In this document: positions 57,640-64,000 of the stretch, piece by piece
How the letters are laid out: every line of letters starts with the position of its first letter
Position numbering within the stretch: the first letter of the stretch is position 1
Assembly (NCBI GenBank): GCA_023897205.1
Contig: JAHWDD010000003.1
Span: 2,607,665 to 2,671,664, forward strand
Origin: Exophiala sp. HKRS030
Taxonomy: Eukaryota > Ascomycota > Eurotiomycetes > Chaetothyriales > Herpotrichiellaceae
DNA length: 64,000 bases
Direction of reading: 5' to 3'
Position numbers and translations under genes: made by a program
The notes under the pieces: generated by a model
The model's input: the letters and a program-made list of their open reading frames with translations, nothing else
Told to the model about the DNA's origin: nothing
Databases searched by the model: none

Positions 57640-58960
57640 GTTGAGGGGGTTGAAGGATGACACGGGAGCACAGCGACGGCGTTATCTGGGATTTTGAGCC
57701 CTTTGACCTTGAAACTGGAGTTTTGGAATGGAAAGGACTCAACAGAGGAGATGTCATGATGACGAAGACAACCGCTGTACAAGCCAGGGGATTGAGCAGG
57801 GTGTTTTTGGTGTTGGACCAGACTGACTCTTCTTTTTTCGAGGATATTGCATTCAGATACTCCTAGGGCATCTCCACAATTGATTTTTGTTTCTCATACA
57901 ATAGACCGGTACGGCCAATGAGCGCTCCGAGTAAGGGCTGACGTGAAGTTCAGTAGATTTGACATTGGCGTGTTGCCGAGGTTTCCGAAACTCGTATTCA
58001 TTGCAGGCGCAGCACGGTTTTGCGCCGTGATTGGCACTGAAGAAGAGAAGAGAAGAAGAGAGGAAAGCAGGTGCCAACGGGCCTTACCTGGCTAGGCACT
58101 CTTAGCCGGACATTGAGCGACGGGAAGTAAGTAAGTACGTAGTCTTTCATGATACGGGGTGTTCTTCGCCACGCCAGACTATTTCCTATTTATTGTCCAA
58201 GTGACAAAGTCAAAACCCAAGGTCGAGGAGGAGGTATGTATGTAGCGTCGAGAAGATGGCGGAAGCTAAAGATAGAACATAAGGTATGTAGAAGGGGGAG
58301 AGAAAAGACTCGTAATGAACATACATGCAAGGAAACCAACTATGCACGGAACCCATGGATCGTCCTGGCTCCTCCTACCCAAGGCGACGTGTGAGTGAGT
58401 GAGTTGATAATAATGACAGGACGTCAAAGGAGTCCAAGTCTACGGAGTAGGTACCTAGGTATGAATAAGGCCAACCATGATAATGCTTCGCTGGTGCTCC
58501 GCGGACGACCGCCGAGCCCGTGGAGTGTGGAGTTGACGTCAATGTTGGAAGTAGGAAGTAGGAAGTTGTTGGACATGACATGATATGACATGACGTGACA
58601 TGACATGCGAAGAGAAGACAAGACAAGACGAGATAAGGCAAGACTGAACCGAAATCGAAGTCGAGCGTGTGTGTGTGTCTGTGTGCGTGAAAGCATCATA
58701 CATACACACACCAGTATCATGCCAACTTGGTGACTAAAGTCGCTCAAGTCCAAGTCCAAGTTCTTCAAAGTCGAATCGAGGGAGAAGAGTGAGTGAGTGA
58801 GTGAGATGCAAGGATTCCAAGAAGTCCAAGGACTCCAGAGACGTCCAAGCCTCGTATCGTATCCCAGAATAACCCCATCGACTTTTGCGTCCAAGCTCGC
58901 ACTTATGTACGTACGGAGTAGAAGTCGACGAGTCCTTTGCTTCAGCCCCAATTACTTATG

Positions 58961-58995
58961 TACCTACCTACCTACCTACCTACCTACCTACCTAC
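58961..58995. repeat. CCTA microsatellite
   Basis: Nearly nine copies of TACC. It is the reverse complement of the TAGG array at 41473-41538, apart from phase. Confidence 0.9.
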
Positions 58996-59008
58996 AGTAC
59001 GTCCGTCC

Positions 59009-59080
59009 GCAAGGACTGCAAGGACCGCAAGGACCGCAAGGACCGCAAGGACCGCAAGGACCGCAAGGACCGCAAGGACC
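59009..59080. repeat. 9-bp tandem repeat GCAAGGACC, eight copies
   Basis: Eight direct copies, the first ending in T instead of the final C. A 9-bp unit keeps all frames open, which creates spurious long ORFs here. Confidence 0.95.
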
Positions 59081-59146
59081 GCATGGCGATCTTTTCACAT
59101 ATTCACATATGGAGTCAAGGGGAGTCTACCGTGGCCCAGAGACCAC

Positions 59147-59173
59147 GGGGGCAGGGGCAGGGGCAGGGGCAGG
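59147..59173. repeat. GGGGCA hexamer repeat
   Basis: About 4.5 copies of GGGGCA in a row. Confidence 0.9.
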
Positions 59174-59749
59174 TTGTTACCATGTACGGAGTACAGGACG
59201 ATGGGTGGGAAGGCGCGACCGACGCCGTAACGCACACAAGCTTTATTATTTTTTTTTTCAAACTTTTTATACAAAAACGCATAATTCCAATAATCATGTC
59301 TCGTAAAGGAATTTAACGGCGCGGGTGGCACAAGAGGCGTCCATTATATACGGGGTAGAAGTTAAGAAAGAGTTTCTTCTACGACTGTAGTTAGGGCGAA
59401 GGTAGTTAGTAGGCGATTCGGTACCTTGACTCTACCTACTTAGTAGTTATGGAGTTGCTTAGTTCTACTCCGTATTCACTCCGTACTCGCGGCGGAGGGT
59501 TCGCTAGTTAATTAGTTAGTTAATTAGTTCATATGCTAAAGATATTGATTAGATATCGATTAGGTAGTAATAACCTTCGAAGGGCTCGCGTAGATTAAAG
59601 TTCCCTAGTTAGAATAGTACAACCGAGGTACTAGTTAGCTCCGTAGAGAGGTATACTTCTACTCCTTACACGGCACAGTCTTATACGCAACATTGATTCT
59701 TGCACGAGCTAATTTCAGCTGCGCGCGACAGTTCACAAAAAGCTACTCC

Positions 59750-61578
59750 TCAAGCATAATACGCTTTTTGCCACCAGTCGCACCTAGAGTTCGCGTCGGG
59801 ATCCGCAGCCAGCTCACCCAGCGTAGTGTTGCTCATATCGAACACCGTGCCGTTCAATCCATACGCGGGAAACCACGGGTGCTGAGTTTTGGCGGCTGTG
59901 ACGGCGTTAGGAGACCCCCTGCGGACAAAATTGATAATGTAGTCTTGCAGGGCTAGTGCGGTCTCTTCGTGAGCTGGAAAGCCCTCCCATGTTAGCGTTC
60001 CGTTGCCGTTGTAGAAAGTATATGCCAAATCATCGGCGTGCATGGCCGGCGGCACCGAGAACATGTATTTGAAAATGTGCGTCGATACAATATCAGGCAG
60101 GGTGTTTATCAAGTACCGCGTATTGCATGTGAAGCAGCTCTCGGCTTTGGTTAGACCAGCTCTGAGCACCTGGGTAGTGTAGTTGTATTTCCCGGAGAGG
60201 TCATTTGGATAGAGGTCCGTGGCGATGTGGTTCAGGACGTCGTCTGAGTCGGTAAGGATATATGTTAGGGTGTTGTCGCGATAATCATTGTCGGTCTCTA
60301 AGAAGGGCGACGTCATTAGCAATCCTTCATTCTTATTGACTCCCATTAAAAGTCCTTTCAAGGATTTGGTGAATCGTCCTTCTTGCAGTAACTTTCCGGG
60401 CAACTCAAGTGCAAAGGAGCCGTCGGTGACAGGACCAAAAGTGTAACCCCCGTAAAGTGATTTCCCAATGACCACTTTATTGACCAGAGACATTTCTTCG
60501 AATGAAAGTTTGCGAAGGTCTTCCACGGTGTTTATGTTGGCCTTGGTTAGATCAGATGCGTTGGTCAAGACGTAGTCGAGGATCGTTTCCTGAAACTTGA
60601 CATTTGGCATAGGTTGAAACCCGGGACTTTGGAGAACTGCTTGGTGGAATGGAGCTTCGCCAGTTGATCCGAACGCAGTGATATGATGCAAGACAGATCC
60701 TCCACCCGCCGATTCTCCCATGATGGTGACTCTGCTAGGATCTCCGCCAAACTTGTGTATATTGTTTTGTACCCATTCTAAGGCCAGGCGTTGGTCAAGA
60801 AGTCCGAGGTTCGAAGTTCCTCCAGCAGTGACACCAGCGGGGAGAAATCCCTGTGCAGAATAACGGTTAGCGGTTGTTGACACGAAACCAGTAATGTGCT
60901 TATGTGCTGTTGAGCCTTACAAATACACCCACTCGATAATTCATGGCGACGAAGATGATTTCTTCATCGCTGTCGAGTGTGGACCTTGTCACTAGACCGG
61001 TGGCGTCCTGTTCATGCTTCCACCCTGCTGAAAATCCACCTCCATAAATCCAAACGAGAACTGGAGCACCTTTTCTTGCTATACCTCCCGCCTCAATTTA
61101 GAATCGAACACCATTGAGGGAACCATGACGTCCAAGAACAAGCAATCCTCAGTTTCTGCGGGGTTTGAGGGCGGAATCTGTGAGATATTGAACACCGGAG
61201 GTTGAAGCTCGGAGACTGGAACTCCCTGGGCGACTTTTAGCCCTACCGACAGCCAGGCTGGGTGAGTCTGAGGACATCTTGGGCTCAAGTCCCCATTGCT
61301 TGAAGTGCTGTTGACAGTTTGTGGTGCTTTTGGAGGCTCAAACCGGGACGCTTCTCCGAAGCGGATATTTGAAAAGTTGTAATATGCTCTATTGTCCTGT
61401 GACATGTGAGAATCAGTGCAGCAGGCAGTTCAGATGTTCGTCTCACGCTCAATATGCCTTGATGGACTGTATAGCCAAGGTCTACGAGTGGAGTTCCTCC
61501 GCCTTGTGCTCGGATTGGCGTGAATAGTACTCCAGCCCATACCAGCAGCTGTAATCTGGTCAAGAATATGGATTTCAT
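59750..61578 (-). CDS. secreted type-B carboxylesterase/lipase, one frame break
   Basis: Three exons (61447-61578, 60921-61396, 59750-60850) give 570 codons (569 aa) once one lost base is allowed for. The enzyme is an alpha/beta-hydrolase that cleaves carboxylic esters outside the cell. A signal peptide (about 1-24, ending TPIRA) precedes YYNFSNIRFGEASRF, SEDCL-type Cys sequence (here AETEDCLFLDVMVP), VLVWIYGGGFSAGW and FVAMNYRVGVFGF. The nucleophile elbow is GESAGGGS with Ser about 250. The acid is in GVNKNEGLL and the catalytic His is in AMHADDLAYTF. The break (-1) is at about 61094-61099, in an AAATT stretch after MVFDSK and before EAGGIARKGAP. Both introns and all catalytic residues are intact. 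Length is typical of fungal secreted members. The true substrate is unknown. Confidence 0.9.
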
Positions 61579-62800
61579 TGCGCTCAATGATATTGCGTCC
61601 AAGATATCACCCACCACCGATGGGCAGATGATTTAAGAAGCAGGAAAGACATCTTAATAGATATGGCGAGGCTCGAACTTCTAACATCTTCTCCAGCCTC
61701 GTGAGCCGGGGACACTAGTTAGTGTAGAATAGGATACACTTTGGAAATAATTCTCCCAAGGAACTATTCTGTATCTAGTTGTATCACTAGTGGCCGCTGC
61801 TAATTGATATTGAGGTTTGTGCACCATCTACGGAGTAGTTATTGACAAACGGTGCCTCTCGTAAAGGAGCTTTGACCTCTTCAAGATCAAAGTTCGACAG
61901 AGGAACATATGGAGTTTGCTTTTACTGTTCGCGTGGCTTCGGCGTCCCAGAACCAAGAATATTCGTGTTCAATACTCTGTACGTCGGACTTACCGGTGGT
62001 TCGCCGTCCGATTACATTCCTTTGAAGTCCTAGCCATAAGTGGGTGTAGGTGTGTCGCGGCACCGTGGAGAGAGGGCCTTAACAGAAGGGTCCGTGGAAG
62101 CTTCTCTGACGTTACTGAATTTAGAATTCGGATTGGCTCGTGCCCGGGCTATTGAGAGAGTTTTTAATGTATGGCAGTCGACTGCTGCTCAAAGAGGAAT
62201 ACGGGACACTGCTTGCAATGAGTCGTCGTTGTTGTTGATGCTATCAGAGTTGCAGGAGGAGAGCGAGCGAATATCCCTTTAGGTGCCCTTGTGCCCTTTC
62301 ATCTTCCTGCCTCTTTGGGACGCCTTAGGCTTGGCGCGGCAGGATCCATTCAGCGTTCATCATTCATGCAACCTCGTCGTCATCCGGCTCAGCCACACCC
62401 AGCGAAGCGATGCGAGTCATGCTCAAATTTCTATACGCCGCGGACACGGAGGTAGGTAGTAGGTAGTTGAATGGGTAGATCTAGGGATTTTTTTTAATGC
62501 TTCTGCCTGTTACCCTTTTTGATGAATCAATCAACGTTGCCCAATCCTCCCGTTGGAACCGAACGGACGGTGTCCCGTCCGACGCCATCGAAGACATGGT
62601 TTTACTATCTATCTGGGTAGATATATAACATCCTCCGACCATCATGGCTAAGGGGTCATATACTTGATCTCGACATTCCACAGAGAAGAACAACAAGAAG
62701 ATAAAACAAACAACTTCGACTATAGCTTTACCAACCCACCAACTTCACCACCGCCATTATTACAGTATTCCACTCCTCCACCGCCTCACCAAACCAAGAC
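61579..62800. other. intergenic, divergent promoters of the carboxylesterase and the small ORF
   Basis: No protein family was recognised. One TACGGAGTA lies at 61829-61837. A TATATAA box at 62622-62628, a seven-codon upstream ORF (about 62644-62667) and a CAA/AAC-rich leader (about 62680-62720) precede the small ORF at 62801. Confidence 0.4.
62622..62628 (+). promoter_or_regulatory. TATA box upstream of the small ORF
   Basis: TATATAA lies about 180 bp before the first ATG of the small ORF and is followed by a C/A-rich leader, as expected of a fungal core promoter. Confidence 0.4.
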
Positions 62801-63022
62801 ATGGACAGAATCCAGAACAAACAACAATCAACCATGTCTGCCCGCCTGATGGTCCTCCTTGTACTCGTCGACGTCTTCAGTCTAGGCGAGACTCGATCGT
62901 CACGTTCCGCCGCTCGCATGCAAGACTCTATCTCGTTCGCCGATGAAGACCTCGACGCCGACTCCGACTCGAATTCGATTGCCTCGGGTCGCTGGTCTAG
63001 TCAGGAAACCTTGACGCACTGA
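62801..63022 (+). CDS. small hypothetical protein, possibly secreted
   Basis: This is a 73 aa single-exon ORF (MDRIQNKQQS) with a second ATG at 62834 that would give 62 aa. From the second start there is a short hydrophobic stretch (RLMVLLVLVDVFSL) like a signal peptide, then an acidic Ser/Asp-rich tail (EDLDADSDSNSIASG). A TATA box, a tiny upstream ORF and a CAA-rich leader precede it, which supports transcription. I recognise no family. Against it: short length and no cysteines, so it is not a typical small effector. It may be a real small gene or a non-coding transcript. Confidence 0.35.
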   Translation: MDRIQNKQQSTMSARLMVLLVLVDVFSLGETRSSRSAARMQDSISFADEDLDADSDSNSIASGRWSSQETLTH

Positions 63023-64000
63023 ACAAAACGCCCGAGTTTCTTTCGTCTGATCAAACAGACCATCGACAGATCCGATCCCTCTCTTCCTAGCTCTACTCCG
63101 TACGGGAATTCAACTGGCCATACCACACCAACCTTTTGAATAGCCCGACCGGTTCATGCACGACATCTGATTTATCAACCCCCATCATTTTTCTCCACTG
63201 TTCTCTGTTGTCATCCACGGTCCACAGATACCACATCCCTGCCTGGGATGGACCTGACCCACTGAATATGTCAAAACCTCCGATCCACCCTCTCCCACTT
63301 CCGAGGATCAAAAGTCTCGAGTCCCATTTTCCCCCACAAAAGGTCCAGTTCACATGGTGGGTGTCACCATGTTGATTAAGACCCAGCCTTATGAAGACGA
63401 CGCAAACGATTCTCACGACTATGAATGATGACAACCGCAATCTTAGCTGTTCTCCGGTCTTGATGGACATACCAGCACCACTCCTCATCTACTCAAAACG
63501 GACTCCCACCAACCTCAGACGTTATGACCGCCGACAGAGAGTCACGTGTCTAATCAGTCGAACATCTGTCCAACGGGGCATACGAAAGCAAGTTCTTGAA
63601 TTTTGGTTTCAAATCGGCGCATCGAAAGCGTGATGATACTCCTCTTTCTTTTTCACCTGCATTGGCATATATCCCAGTATCACATCATTCACCATGACTT
63701 GCGCGAGAATGGAAGGAATACGAATCATGGGCATGGGACGAAATGAATATACCTACCTACCTACCTACACATTAATGATACCCTTCTGCAACACAGCCGG
63801 TGAGTCCGGTGATATATGTACATATTCATATCTGTATAAATTATCCCGAATTTCCCTTACTGTTCAACTTCAATCTTCAGAAGAAAAAAAGTAATCAAAG
63901 ATAATAAAGTTTCTAGATCTTCTTTTCCAGATTATATTTCCCAAGCCTAGTCCTCCTTGCTTCTTTCCTCCTCCTCCTCCTCCTCGTCCTTCTTCTAATT
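63023..64000. other. right edge, no recognisable gene
   Basis: No gene is supported. It holds a TACTCCGTA element (63094-63102), a short CCTA repeat (about 63751-63767) and a CT-rich end that could be the leader of a gene starting beyond the window. Confidence 0.4.

Larger units (their letters stand above)
57640..59749. other. intergenic between convergent genes, dense simple repeats
   Basis: No gene is supported. Open frames at 58797-59316 owe their length to the repeat arrays. Contents include imperfect TGACATGACATG (about 58573-58610), GAGTGAGTGAGTGAG (about 58785-58804), CCTA repeats, a 9-bp array and a GGGGCA array. TACGGAGTA or its complement lies at 58441, 58912, 59185 and 59466. Confidence 0.5.

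Noticed and set aside
58797..59316. Plus-strand ORFs with Lys-Asp-Arg or Gly-Pro-Gln repeats
   Set aside because: Their openness comes from the 9-bp tandem array, which has no stop in any frame.
61663..61735. Minus-strand tRNA-like segment with GTTCGAGCC
   Set aside because: The T arm does not pair and no acceptor stem or box A is found; likely chance or a very old relic.
1..64000. CRISPR arrays, prokaryotic operons, insertion sequences or full transposons
   Set aside because: The genome is fungal; no spaced direct repeats, transposase, reverse transcriptase or long terminal repeats were seen.

Overview
The window is nuclear DNA of a filamentous ascomycete (Pezizomycotina). The evidence is short introns (about 45-125 bp, one of 291 bp) with GT..AG ends and CTAAC/CTGAC-like branch sites, C/A-rich leaders, and fungal families: CFEM/PTH11-type receptor, X325 copper protein, Zn2Cys6 regulator, Snt1 co-repressor and a fungal MATH/UCH-like protein. 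A class such as Eurotiomycetes is possible but cannot be fixed from the sequence. Genes lie on both strands, without operons, separated by 0.5-3 kb of DNA. I resolved 14 substantial protein genes with confidence, and a further F-box-like gene. There are also two weak small genes, one zinc-finger remnant and one tRNA-like Pol III gene. Intron phases and total lengths were checked by hand; each model marked as checked sums to whole codons.

Layout. 0-9 kb: mitoribosomal uS14m (-, cut by the left edge), an ABC-F ATPase (+), a secreted acid sphingomyelinase (+, seven exons) and a TatD-type nuclease (-). 9-22.9 kb: a gene-poor stretch with a small Cys-rich ORF, a GPI-anchored X325 copper protein, the tRNA-like gene, the C2H2 remnant, the F-box-like protein and a CFEM-domain PTH11-type receptor (-). 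22.9-30.4 kb: a maltose-permease-type sugar transporter (-), a GH27 alpha-galactosidase (+) and a Zn2Cys6 regulator (+), which together look like an alpha-galactoside uptake and hydrolysis unit. 31-40.5 kb: 3-isopropylmalate dehydrogenase (-), a MINDY-family deubiquitinase (-) and, divergent from it, trehalose-6-phosphate synthase (+). 42-51.2 kb: the very large Snt1-like SANT co-repressor (-), divergent from deoxyhypusine synthase (+). 53.4-57.6 kb: a MATH / inactive USP-like / MORN / RING protein (+). 59.7-61.6 kb: a secreted type-B carboxylesterase (-). The last 2.4 kb holds at most one small secreted-type ORF.

Two window-wide signals stand out. First, six otherwise conserved genes carry single-base losses: uS14m 1, alpha-galactosidase 2, MINDY 2, Snt1 2, MATH/RING 1, carboxylesterase 1. 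All nine are -1, and most sit in C/G runs such as CCCCCAG. This pattern points to homopolymer under-calling in the assembly more than to nine separate pseudogenisations. Second, the 9-mer TACGGAGTA (reverse complement TACTCCGTA) recurs at about 17 sites. All are outside the genes I can support, and they concentrate in the right half of the window.
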